Below are positions 26,863-34,683 of a stretch of DNA of 64,000 bases, piece by piece. Where the stretch lies: positions 103,331 through 167,330 of the forward strand of contig CAKOZV010000001.1 of the NCBI GenBank assembly GCA_934131695.1. The letters are read 5' to 3'. The DNA is from an uncultured Bacilli bacterium (GTDB lineage: Bacteria; Bacillota_I; Bacilli_A; RF39; UBA660). The position numbers were made by a program, and so were the translations under genes. The first letter of the stretch is position 1, and every line of letters starts with the position of its first letter. The notes beneath the pieces were generated by a model. The model was not told the DNA's origin, ran no database searches, and saw only the letters and a list, made by a program, of their open reading frames with translations.

Positions 26863-26926
26863 TGTTATACTTTAAGTGGCTTTAATTTGTTATACAAAAT
26901 GGAAGGAGAGTAAAAATTGTATAACG
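26863..26926 (+). promoter_or_regulatory. recombinase promoter and start-site repeats
   Basis: Extended -10 TATACT (26866-26871, preceded by TGT) is followed by direct repeats TGTTATAC at 26863 and 26888. GTTATACAA (26889-26897) is the exact inverse of TTGTATAAC (26917-26925); the 19-base loop holds the GGAAGGAGAG ribosome site and the right arm contains the TTG start codon. The 9-mer TGTATAACG also occurs at attL. Confidence 0.55.
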
Positions 26927-28503
26927 CTTTAATACAGATGCCAGAATATTATAAAGCAGGAATTTATATAAGATTATCTGAAGCAGATGAAGGAAAATCT
27001 TACGAATCAGATAGTGAGAGCGTCCTTAATCAAAGAAATATACTAATGAATTATGTAAAAGAAAAAGGTTTTGTCTTTATAGATGAATATGTTGATGATG
27101 GTTATTCAGGTACTAACTTCGATAGACCTGGATTTCAAAGACTGATTGATGATATTAAAAGTAAGAAAATCAATTTAGTTATCGTTAAAGATATGTCTAG
27201 ATTAGGTAGAGATCATATATTGACTGGCTATTATGTAGAAAATTTCTTTCCTGAAAATGGAATAAGATTTATTTCTATGCAAGAAGGTTATGACAATGCT
27301 ATTAACCAAGCTAGTAATGATTCATCAACATTTATATTTGCTTGTAATGATTATTATAGTAAACAAAATTCTATTAAAATTCGTAATGTTCTAAATGATA
27401 AAAGAAGAAATGGTAAATTTATAGGTAGTATGCCGAGTTATGGATATTTAAGAGATCCAGAAGACAAGGGACACTTAATGCCAGATCCAGAATATGCACC
27501 TGTAGTTAAGAAAATATTTGAAATGGCTTACAATGGAGTTGGATTATCTGATATAACCACTTATTTGAATGACAATAAGATTAAAACACCAAGTAGTTTA
27601 AAAAGGAAAAATCCTAATTCTAAAGGTAAGTATAATGAAATGTGGACTATTTCTTCAGTTAAAAAGATATTAAAAAATCAGATGTATGTAGGTGATATGG
27701 TTCAAAGTACACAGACTAAAGTGTCTTATAAATCTAAAAAGAAAAAAGCTTTACCTAAGAGTAATTGGGATGTAGTTCAAAATACTCATGAAGCTTTAGT
27801 CGATAGATATATATTTGAGAGTATACAAAATAATGTTAAAAGAACAACTAAATCTAATATAACTAATCGTGATAAAAGATTATTTGAAAACTTATTATAT
27901 TGTAAAGAGTGTGGTAATACCTTAACAGTATCATATAGAAAGAATCATAATTATTGGACTATTAACTGTAATAGGTACTCAAGGGATCCTCGAAGAAGAA
28001 TGTGTGAGCCACATTTTAGTCCTTATGATAAACTAGAAGAAGCACTGTTAGTGGTTATTAAAAACACTTGTAAACAATATATAGATAGTTTAAATATTAC
28101 TGAACTATCTAAGGATGCAATAAATAGTAAGAAGAAGGATAATCAAGTTAATGAGCAAATTAATGAACTTAGAAAACGCGAAAAAGAATATGTAAGTAAA
28201 TTGGATATGCTTTATCAAGATAAGTTTAAAGGTGTAATATCAGAAGAAACTTTTACAAGGATTACTAAAGATACAGAAAATTCATTGAATAAGATACGAT
28301 ATGAGATAGAGAAATTACGAAATAATAAAAAAGAAGAAAAAGTAAATAAAAATGACTTAAAAGAATATGAAGATAAAATTAAGCAACTTGTGAATATTGA
28401 AAATCCATCAAGGGAACTTTTACAAGCGTTAATAGACAAAATTATTATTGATAAAGATAGAAATATTGAAATAATATATAAATTTAGTATATTGAATAAT
28501 TAA
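26917..28503 (+). CDS. large serine recombinase (integrase/excisionase of the element)
   Basis: A 528-residue site-specific recombinase. The resolvase catalytic domain (about 12-165) has the nucleophile S21 in IYIRLSEAD, then VDDGYSGTNFDRPGFQRLIDDI and KDMSRLGRDH. A recombinase domain (about 175-300) follows, then a zinc ribbon starting CKECGNTL near 329 with further Cys residues in NCNRYSR and RRMCEPH, and a C-terminal coiled coil (about 400-500). This architecture matches TndX/TnpX-like integrases that insert and excise without extra host factors. The start is TTG 26917, with GGAAGGAGAG well placed. The gene looks intact, so the element may still be able to excise. Confidence 0.93.
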   Translation: MYNALIQMPEYYKAGIYIRLSEADEGKSYESDSESVLNQRNILMNYVKEKGFVFIDEYVDDGYSGTNFDRPGFQRLIDDIKSKKINLVIVKDMSRLGRDHILTGYYVENFFPENGIRFISMQEGYDNAINQASNDSSTFIFACNDYYSKQNSIKIRNVLNDKRRNGKFIGSMPSYGYLRDPEDKGHLMPDPEYAPVVKKIFEMAYNGVGLSDITTYLNDNKIKTPSSLKRKNPNSKGKYNEMWTISSVKKILKNQMYVGDMVQSTQTKVSYKSKKKKALPKSNWDVVQNTHEALVDRYIFESIQNNVKRTTKSNITNRDKRLFENLLYCKECGNTLTVSYRKNHNYWTINCNRYSRDPRRRMCEPHFSPYDKLEEALLVVIKNTCKQYIDSLNITELSKDAINSKKKDNQVNEQINELRKREKEYVSKLDMLYQDKFKGVISEETFTRITKDTENSLNKIRYEIEKLRNNKKEEKVNKNDLKEYEDKIKQLVNIENPSRELLQALIDKIIIDKDRNIEIIYKFSILNN

Positions 28504-28504
28504 A

Positions 28505-28529
28505 ACTTTTCTCCAAGTTGGAGAGAAGT
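28505..28529 (+). terminator. hairpin after the recombinase gene
   Basis: ACTTTTCTCCAA and TTGGAGAGAAGT pair with one mismatch and a one-base loop centre. It follows the stop codon at once but lacks a T run, so termination is only possible. Confidence 0.4.
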
Positions 28530-28566
28530 ATTACATAAAATGATAAATTACTTATACAAAAAAGCA

Positions 28567-29477
28567 TTATTTTGATTTAATGCTATCATAAATAAAAGGT
28601 ATTAAAATTACTGTTGAGATGAAATTATATATTTGAGAGATATTATTTGAAAACAAGTGACTGTCCGTTATAGTAATTATTATTGAAATATTAGTTGCTT
28701 TTTTAACTATTATGTTTTTATTATTTATATTCTTGGCTGTAAATTCTAGTAATTTTGTAAGTTTAGACTTGATGATTTTAATAATTTTAAGAAAGATTAT
28801 ACAAATCGTATTAATTACTAGAGTAAATGGACATAATATAAAGAAAATTATGTTATCTAGGATTTTTGTTAATTGATTTTTATATTTTCTAAATATTGGA
28901 AAATCATATGAAATTAATGTGAAATATTGATTTTCTTTAACATGTAGTTTAGAATTTTTCTTTAATTTATATGTTATATTTGAGAGTAAAATAAAGAAGT
29001 TAATAGTAAATAAAAAAGTAAATAAAACTATTTTTAAGATTAAATATATTATTAATAAAATTTCTTTTATAGTATGTTCAATAGTTGCTAATGATGTAAA
29101 ATATAAAGGTGTCACATATGCAGAGAGAAAAACTATGAAAAAAAGTGTTGCACTAATATATGTATAATTACCATCTATAGGATTAGTATTTTTGTTTTTG
29201 TAAGTATCAATTAACGATTTTACTAATGCAATAGATGGAGCAATGATTAGAATTATAGATAAAATAACTTCTTTTGCTACACAAACTGCAATTATAGTAA
29301 GATATAAAACGGTTAGAAAAATCGAAGTAATTTTATATTTAGTAATTGTATCTGATTTTGTAGCTTGTTTAAAATCCTTTTTTACTTCATTTTTTTCATT
29401 TTCTATATGTAGTTAATAGCAGCAATTGCAATAATTAGATATTCAAATATATGATTGTATAAGATAAAATGTAACAT
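28567..29477 (-). pseudogene. multi-pass membrane protein gene with a 2-bp frameshift
   Basis: ATG 29477, behind GGAGG, opens MLHFILYNHIFEYLIIAIAAINYI and then stops at TAG. Reading on in another frame gives IENEKNEVKKDFKQ and a continuous run of hydrophobic helices to 28567. One extra AT in the ATAT run near 29403-29407 explains the shift, so the intact form would have about 303 residues with six or more membrane segments. The 182-residue ORF from GTG 29115 is only its C-terminal part. No family is recognised. It is the only gene of the element on the minus strand, and convergent with the recombinase. Confidence 0.7.
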
Positions 29478-29567
29478 AATAAAACCTCCATAATTTAGTT
29501 ATTTATTTTATCATTTTTGTTAAAGAATAACAATAATCGTGGTAGAAGTGTATCAAGAGGTGATTTT

Positions 29568-30476
29568 ATGGCAGTACCAGAGTTCCAAAGTTTTATGTTA
29601 CCAGTTTTGAATTTATTTTCTGATAATAATATTCACACTACTAATGAATGCATGAAAGCGGCTATTGATTATTTTAAATTAGATGAAAATGATATAAAAT
29701 TGACTGTTCCAAGTGGCAAACAAACATTAGTTGCTAATCGAGTATATTGGTCTCTGACTTATTTAAAGAAATCTTTATTATTAGATACAATAAGAAGAGG
29801 AGAATATATAATTACTGACAGAGGAAAAGCATTATTAAGAACAAATCCAAAAAAAGTGGATAAAAAACTATTATCACAGTACGAAGAGTATCGTTTATTT
29901 AGCAATCCGGTAAATGATACAATGTTTTCTAATATTAGTGATGAAAAAAATGATGAAATAACTCCAGAAGAGAATATTGATAAGATTTATAAAAAAATAA
30001 ATGAACAATTAGCTGATGATTTGTTAGAAATAATATTGGAAAAAGATCCATATTATTTTGAAAGGTTGGTAATGGATGTTTTAACTAAAATGGGTTATGT
30101 AGATTCAAATAATAATTCCAATATTGTAACAAAAAAATCAGGTGATGAAGGAATTGATGGAATTATAAATCAAGATAAGTTAGGTCTAGATAAAATATAT
30201 ATTCAAGCTAAAAGATGGAATGAAAATGTAAGTAGACCAGAATTACAAAAATTTGTTGGAGCGTTATCAGCAAAAAAATCTAATAAAGGAATATTTATAA
30301 CAACATCTGATTTTACTAAAGAAGCAAAAGAATATGCAAATAATTTATCTCATACTATAATTTTAATTAATGGAAAAGATTTAACAAAATTAATGATTGA
30401 GTACAATGTTGGTGTTCAAATTAATTATTCTTATGATATCAAAAAAATTGATAATGATTATTTTGAAATGTTGTAG
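29568..30476 (+). CDS. mrr: Mrr-family restriction endonuclease (Type IV-like)
   Basis: The 302-residue protein has the Mrr N-terminal winged-helix domain (VPEFQSFMLPVLNLFSDNN..., about 2-85) and a C-terminal Mrr catalytic domain (about 165-300), with the PD-(D/E)XK residues in SGDEGIDGIIN (Asp) and YIQAKRW (Gln-x-Lys). The D...QxK variant is usual for Mrr. Type IV enzymes cut modified foreign DNA, so it would complement the Type IIG enzyme of the same element. ATG 29568 is chosen because AAGAGGTGA lies just upstream; the frame opens earlier at a TTG (29517). It looks intact. Confidence 0.92.
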   Translation: MAVPEFQSFMLPVLNLFSDNNIHTTNECMKAAIDYFKLDENDIKLTVPSGKQTLVANRVYWSLTYLKKSLLLDTIRRGEYIITDRGKALLRTNPKKVDKKLLSQYEEYRLFSNPVNDTMFSNISDEKNDEITPEENIDKIYKKINEQLADDLLEIILEKDPYYFERLVMDVLTKMGYVDSNNNSNIVTKKSGDEGIDGIINQDKLGLDKIYIQAKRWNENVSRPELQKFVGALSAKKSNKGIFITTSDFTKEAKEYANNLSHTIILINGKDLTKLMIEYNVGVQINYSYDIKKIDNDYFEML

Positions 30477-30486
30477 GTGATGTAAA

Positions 30487-30621
30487 ATGACTAAAGATGA
30501 ATTTGAAAAATTAGCACTGAAATTAATAATCCAATCAAATGTTAATTTTACTGATGAGCAAAAAGAAGTTTTGAAATATATAGTTGATGAACTATATAAA
30601 GAATATAAAAAAATAAAGTAG
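30487..30621 (+). CDS. 44-residue hypothetical protein at the element's right edge
   Basis: ATG 30487 follows a GTAGGTGA site at the end of mrr. The frame encodes a charged, helical peptide (MTKDEFEKLALKL...QKEVLKYIVDELYKEYKK) and stops at TAG 30619-30621, right where the att right arm begins. Unknown function. It is probably translated with mrr. A short acidic/basic helix could be a nuclease partner, but nothing in the sequence proves that. Confidence 0.5.
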   Translation: MTKDEFEKLALKLIIQSNVNFTDEQKEVLKYIVDELYKEYKKIK

Positions 30622-30660
30622 TTACACATTGACTATCGCCAGGTGGCGAAGGTGCGGAAG
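30621..30660 (+). other. attR-like right junction of the element
   Basis: Element arm GTTACACATTGACTATCGCC (30621-30640) joins amidase sequence within AGGTGGCGAA (30641-30650). The palindrome TCGCCA-GG-TGGCGA (30636-30649) is centred on GG 30642-30643. Candidate crossover dinucleotides are that GG or GA 30648-30649. Confidence 0.75.
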
Positions 30661-31775
30661 TGGTTTATGCCTTGCGTAACAGTTCCACACTAGCTAAAGA
30701 TGTACTTACATCTATTGGAGAAGCTGGGCAAATTATGAGAAAGTATTACCAAAGACGTTTACCAGAGAATCCTAATAAAGATTATTACTATATTATAAGA
30801 GAAACATCACCAATGCAGTCACTTTTAGTAGAATATGGTTTTATAGATAATGCAAAAGATCAAGTTAAACTACAAAATGATTTATTAAGTTATGTAGAAG
30901 CGGTAGTTAAAGCTGTAACTGAATATCTAGGATTTAAATATACACCACCGTTTGATTCAACAACTTATACTGTAAAGAAAGGTGATAGCTTATATAGTAT
31001 AGCTAGACAATTTGGTATTACTGTAAATGAACTTAAATCTAGTAATAACTTGACTAGTGATACATTGACAGTTGGACAAAAATTAACTATCCCTCAAAGT
31101 GATGTATCAGGAGATTTATATCAAGTACAAAAAGGAGATACTTTGTATAGCATTTCAAGAAAGTTAGGTGTAACAGTAGCAGACTTAAGAAGAGCTAATT
31201 CATTAACCATTGATACTCTAACACCAGGACAATTACTAGTTATACCTAGTACAGGTGACAATACTGATAATACTATAACTAACACCTATATAGTAGCAAG
31301 AGGAGATAGTCTTTGGACTATTGCTAATAAGAATAATATAACTGTAGAAGAACTTAAAAAAGCTAATAACTTAACTAGTAATACACTAAGTGTTGGTCAA
31401 GTCTTAGTTATTCCTACAGCATCAAGTGAAACACTACCTCCACCTGATAATAACATTGGATATGAAACTACTTATATTGTTAAAAGAGGGGATAGTCTAT
31501 GGAGTATAGCAAACAGCTATGGCATAACAGTAGATGAATTAAAAAATGCTAATGGCATCACCAATAATATGTTAACTATTGGACAAGAATTAATTATTCC
31601 TGTTTCTGTTCCATCAGATTCTACTAATACAACTACCTACGTAGTCAAAAGAGGGGATAGTCTTTGGTTGATAGCTAATAAATATAATACAACAGTAGAT
31701 AATTTGAAATCATTAAATAACTTATCAACTAATTTACTAACTATAGGGCAAGAGTTAATTGTACCAGCAAGCTAA
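30648..31775 (+). pseudogene. LysM amidase, 3' part (catalytic Glu and five LysM repeats)
   Basis: This segment has no start or ribosome site of its own and continues the amidase begun at 15646. It starts EGAEVVYALRNSS, includes the Amidase_3 catalytic glutamate in LLVEYGFIDN, and then five LysM modules of about 43 residues each with the core YxVKxGDSLxxIAxxxxITVxELK...LxxGQxLxIP (junction-relative starts near residues 105, 153, 205, 268 and 322). LysM modules bind peptidoglycan. With the left part it would be a 467-residue cell-wall hydrolase without a signal peptide, as in some sporulation or mother-cell-lysis amidases. GTG 30660 is an unlikely independent start. Confidence 0.9.
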
Positions 31776-31797
31776 AGGATTAAGTCCTTTTTTCTTT
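31774..31797 (+). terminator. terminator of the amidase gene
   Basis: AAAGGA-TTAAG-TCCTTT is followed by TTTTC. It overlaps the amidase stop codon and the first copy of a 36-bp direct repeat. Confidence 0.75.
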
Positions 31798-31813
31798 GTC
31801 AATTTGGTGTAAA
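31778..31813 (+). repeat. 36-bp direct repeat, left copy
   Basis: It matches 32816-32851 at 34 of 36 positions (differences at the 26th and 29th bases). It spans the right half of the amidase terminator. The pair bounds the 1.04-kb segment with the broken BRO-like gene and may be old attachment sites or a target duplication. Confidence 0.75.
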
Positions 31814-31933
31814 TAGTAATAATTAAATAAGGATAATAATCAGATTAATCTATTGAAAAAATTCAAATAAAATATAACTTATTTATTGACTATAAAACAA
31901 ACGTTTGGCAAAATATTTGCGAGGTGATGAATT

Positions 31934-32785
31934 TTGAATCAAGATAAAATACATTTAGTAAACAAAATATTTAATAATGAAACTATTAGAACTGTTTGGG
32001 ATAAGGAAAAAGAAAAATACATTATTAGTGTTGTTGATATTGTTAGTGTTGTATCAGAAAGCGATAACCCAAGAAATTATTGGAATGTTTTAAAACATAG
32101 ATTAAAAAAAGAAGGGAATGAGTCGGTTACAAATTGTAACCGACTGAAATTGAAAGCTTCTGATGGCAAATATTATAATACTGATGTAGTTGATATTGAA
32201 GGAATGTTTAGAATAATTGAATCTATTCCTAGTAAGAATGCTGAGCCAATTAAACAATGGTTGGCAAAATTAGGTAGTGAGAGAATAGATGAGACTTTTG
32301 ATCCATCAGTAGCAGCACAAAGAGCAATAGATTTGTATAGGTCTAAAGGCTTTGATGAACAGTGGATTGCTAAGAGAATAAAGGAAATTCAAGATAGAAA
32401 GCAACTTACAGATATATGGAAAGATGGTGGAATAACTGAATCAAAAGAATATGCAATTTTAACAAATGAGATTTATAAAGAATGGTCTGGTATGACTGCA
32501 AAACAATATAAATAATTTAAAGGACTTAGAAAAGAATCGTTAAGAGATAATATGGATAATATTGAACTAATATTAACTGACTTATCAGAAGAAGCAACTA
32601 AAAGAATAGCATCTAAACAAAAGCCACAAGGATTAACAGAAAACATTAAAGTAGCACATAAAGGTGGAAATATAGCTAAACAAGCAAGAGACAACCTTGA
32701 AAAAGAACTTGGTGAACCTGTTATAACAAAGAGTAATAAATTAAATTATGAATATAAAGAAGAAAAGAAAATTGAAATGAAATAA
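31934..32785 (+). pseudogene. BRO/antirepressor-like (DinD-type) gene with one in-frame TAA
   Basis: TTG 31934 follows GAGGTGATG. The frame encodes a Bro-N-like domain (VWDKEKEKYIISVVDIVSVVSESDNPRNYWN, LKLKASDGKYYNTDVVD) and continues to SGMTAKQYK, where TAA 32513-32515 (codon 194) interrupts it. Reading on in the same frame gives FKGLRKESLRDNM and a conserved tail with KVAHKGGNIAKQARDNLEKELG. Relatives read QYKEFKGLRKESLRDNM, so GAA to TAA is the likely change. Full length would be 283 residues. Such genes sit in prophages and are also chromosomal damage-related genes. A short C-terminal ORF (32552-32785) remains open. Confidence 0.75.
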
Positions 32786-32815
32786 GTAACTGTTAAAAAT
32801 AGAAATATTAAAAAT

Positions 32816-32851
32816 GATTAAGTCCTTTTTTCTTTGTCAACTTAGTGTAAA
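32816..32851 (+). repeat. 36-bp direct repeat, right copy
   Basis: Near-identical to 31778-31813, but the left arm of the terminator stem (AAAGGA) is missing, so no hairpin forms here. It lies 67 bases before the CCA-adding enzyme gene. Confidence 0.75.
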
Positions 32852-32864
32852 AGAAAAGAAAATA

Positions 32865-32873
32865 TGCTATAAT
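32865..32873 (+). promoter_or_regulatory. extended -10 promoter of the cca-dnaD-nth operon
   Basis: TGCTATAAT (32865-32873) is a perfect extended -10; the -35 region is weak. The transcript would start about 40 bases before the cca start. Confidence 0.5.
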
Positions 32874-32918
32874 TAGTATGTAAAGTAAGACTATTTATAG
32901 ACAAGGAAGTGTATTGAT

Positions 32919-34031
32919 TTGTTAGATACTGCAATAAAATTACTAAATAAAATAACTGATAATGGCTATGAAGCATACTTAGTAGGAGGCTTTGTAAGAG
33001 ATTACCTACTTGACATAAAGTCTAGTGATATTGATGTTACCACCTCAGCTACTCCTAAAGAACTAATGGAAATCTTTAATGACTCATGCCTACCTACTAA
33101 TGAGTATGGTTCAGTAACCGTTATGTATAATAATACACGTTTTGAAATAACAACCTTCAGAAAAGAACAAACTTATAAAGATAATCGTCATCCAGAAGAA
33201 ATAATCTATATAAAGAATCTTAATGAAGACCTTTTAAGACGGGACTTCACCATTAATGCCATATGTATGGATAAAGATAAAAATATAATTGATCCATTAA
33301 ATGGAAGAGGAGATTTAGAAAGAAAAGAAATACATACAATAAAAGATGCTAATACTGTTTTTAATGATGATGTATTAAGAATATTAAGAGCAGTAAGGTT
33401 TGCTACAACACTAGATTTTACTATTGGTTCTTTAGAAAAAAATGCTATAATAGAGAACAAATATCTTCTTGATACCTTATCAATGGAGAGAAAAAAACAA
33501 GAACTAGATAAGATATTCAGTAGTTCTAATGCTATTAAGGGAATAAATCTTTTGAAAGAATTAGAACTAGATAGTATCTTAAAATTAAATAATCTTTCTA
33601 AGGTTAAACCTTGTAGCCAGTTGATTGGAATATGGACCCAACTAGATGTTGATGATATTTATCCATTTAGTAATAATGAAAAAGACTTGATGGAAAATAT
33701 TAGAAAAGTATTAAACTCATCACCACTAAATCCTTTAACACTCTATGAATGTGGACTATATCCTTCTGTAGTAGCAGGAGAGTTGATGGGATACTCTAAT
33801 AAAGAAATAAATGAAGCCTATTTAGTATTACCTATTCATAAACAAAGTGATTTAGATGTAACAACCGAGGAAATACTTAATTACTTAGAAAAAGAAGCAG
33901 GTTGTTTTCTAAAACCACTTTATGATTATTTAATAAAAGCAGTACTAACAAAGAAAATAGAAAATGATAAAGAACAAATTTTAAAGATGTGTAAATACTA
34001 TTTAGAGGAGGAATATAATGAGTCAAGATAA
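32919..34031 (+). CDS. cca: CCA-adding tRNA nucleotidyltransferase
   Basis: The 370-residue class II enzyme restores the 3' CCA of tRNAs. The nucleotidyltransferase head has LVGGFVRDYLL and the catalytic SSDIDVTTSA near residues 20-42, followed by RRDFTINAICMD and the nucleotide-selecting RxxR-type segment DVLRILRAVRFA. The C-terminal half is the helical body and tail. The start is TTG 32919 with AAGGAAG upstream; no ATG is better placed. It overlaps dnaD by 14 bases. The tRNA in this window encodes its own CCA, so here the enzyme is mainly for repair. Confidence 0.93.
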   Translation: MLDTAIKLLNKITDNGYEAYLVGGFVRDYLLDIKSSDIDVTTSATPKELMEIFNDSCLPTNEYGSVTVMYNNTRFEITTFRKEQTYKDNRHPEEIIYIKNLNEDLLRRDFTINAICMDKDKNIIDPLNGRGDLERKEIHTIKDANTVFNDDVLRILRAVRFATTLDFTIGSLEKNAIIENKYLLDTLSMERKKQELDKIFSSSNAIKGINLLKELELDSILKLNNLSKVKPCSQLIGIWTQLDVDDIYPFSNNEKDLMENIRKVLNSSPLNPLTLYECGLYPSVVAGELMGYSNKEINEAYLVLPIHKQSDLDVTTEEILNYLEKEAGCFLKPLYDYLIKAVLTKKIENDKEQILKMCKYYLEEEYNESR

Positions 34032-34683
34032 GTTACAAAAAATTTTATCCCAAAAAGCAGTTACTATTCCCTTATTTCTATTACAAAATATCGAATCATT
34101 AGCACTAAGTCTAGAAGAGTTTTTATTTCTAATGTATTTAAAAGATAAAGGTGAAAGATTTGTTTTTAATCCTATAGAAATGGAAGAAGATACAGGCTTT
34201 GATAAAATGAAAGTGATGCAGTTGATATCTAATCTTACTGATAAGAAAATGATAACTCTAGAAACTACAAAAAATGACAGTGGTGTCTTAGAAGAAATGT
34301 TAGATTTAACTCAATTTTATAAGAAATACTTGTCACTATTTATCGATAATACTGTAGAAAAAGAAAATAAAGAAGTACCTAAAACTCTATTTGAGGAAAT
34401 AGAAAGAGAATTTGGAAGAACGCTTAGTCCTAACGAATTAGAATTTATTAAGGCTTGGCTTGATACCTTTGATAAAGATGTTATTTTAGAAGCGGTTAAA
34501 GAAGCGACTCTTAATGGAGTATCTAGTATTCGTTACATTGATAAGATACTTTATGAGTGGGATAGAAAAGGAATCAAGAAAAAAGAAGATGTAGAACACT
34601 TCTTAAATTTAAAGAAACAAGAAGAGAAAGAACCTCTTGAAGTTTTTGATTATGACTGGTTTGATGAAGATGACGAAGAATGA
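34018..34683 (+). CDS. dnaD: DnaD-type replication/primosome protein
   Basis: The 221-residue protein has an N-terminal winged-helix DDBH1 domain (about 1-95, IPLFLLQNIESLALSLEEFLFLMYLK) and a C-terminal DDBH2 domain (about 125-200) with the YxxxIxxxW-type signature SIRYIDKILYEWDRKGIKK. DnaD remodels DNA and helps load the replicative helicase in low-GC Gram-positives. GGAGG precedes the ATG inside the cca coding region. It ends with TGA, overlapping the start of nth, the same dnaD-nth order seen in Bacillus. Confidence 0.92.
   Translation: MSQDKLQKILSQKAVTIPLFLLQNIESLALSLEEFLFLMYLKDKGERFVFNPIEMEEDTGFDKMKVMQLISNLTDKKMITLETTKNDSGVLEEMLDLTQFYKKYLSLFIDNTVEKENKEVPKTLFEEIEREFGRTLSPNELEFIKAWLDTFDKDVILEAVKEATLNGVSSIRYIDKILYEWDRKGIKKKEDVEHFLNLKKQEEKEPLEVFDYDWFDEDDEE

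Larger units (their letters stand above)
15918..30647 (+). mobile_element. 14.7-kb serine-recombinase element carrying defence genes, inserted in an amidase gene
   Basis: The element is defined by a host gene that reads continuously when it is removed, by matching junctions (GGAGGAGA left, GGTGGCGA right, 14,726 bases apart) and by an internal large serine recombinase. Gene order: HTH protein, AbiEi, AbiEii, broken Fic, Type IIG restriction-modification enzyme, large nuclease-like protein, broken replication-initiator-like HTH, 30-residue ORF, recombinase, broken membrane protein (opposite strand), Mrr, 44-residue ORF. No conjugation, relaxase, capsid or tail genes are visible, so it is not self-transmissible on this evidence. 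The bounds given are approximate within six bases. Confidence 0.88.

Noticed and set aside
19227..32515. Reassigned or suppressed TAA codons.
   Set aside because: Many intact chromosomal genes in the window end in TAA, so normal termination is the simpler view; the three cases are treated as nonsense mutations.
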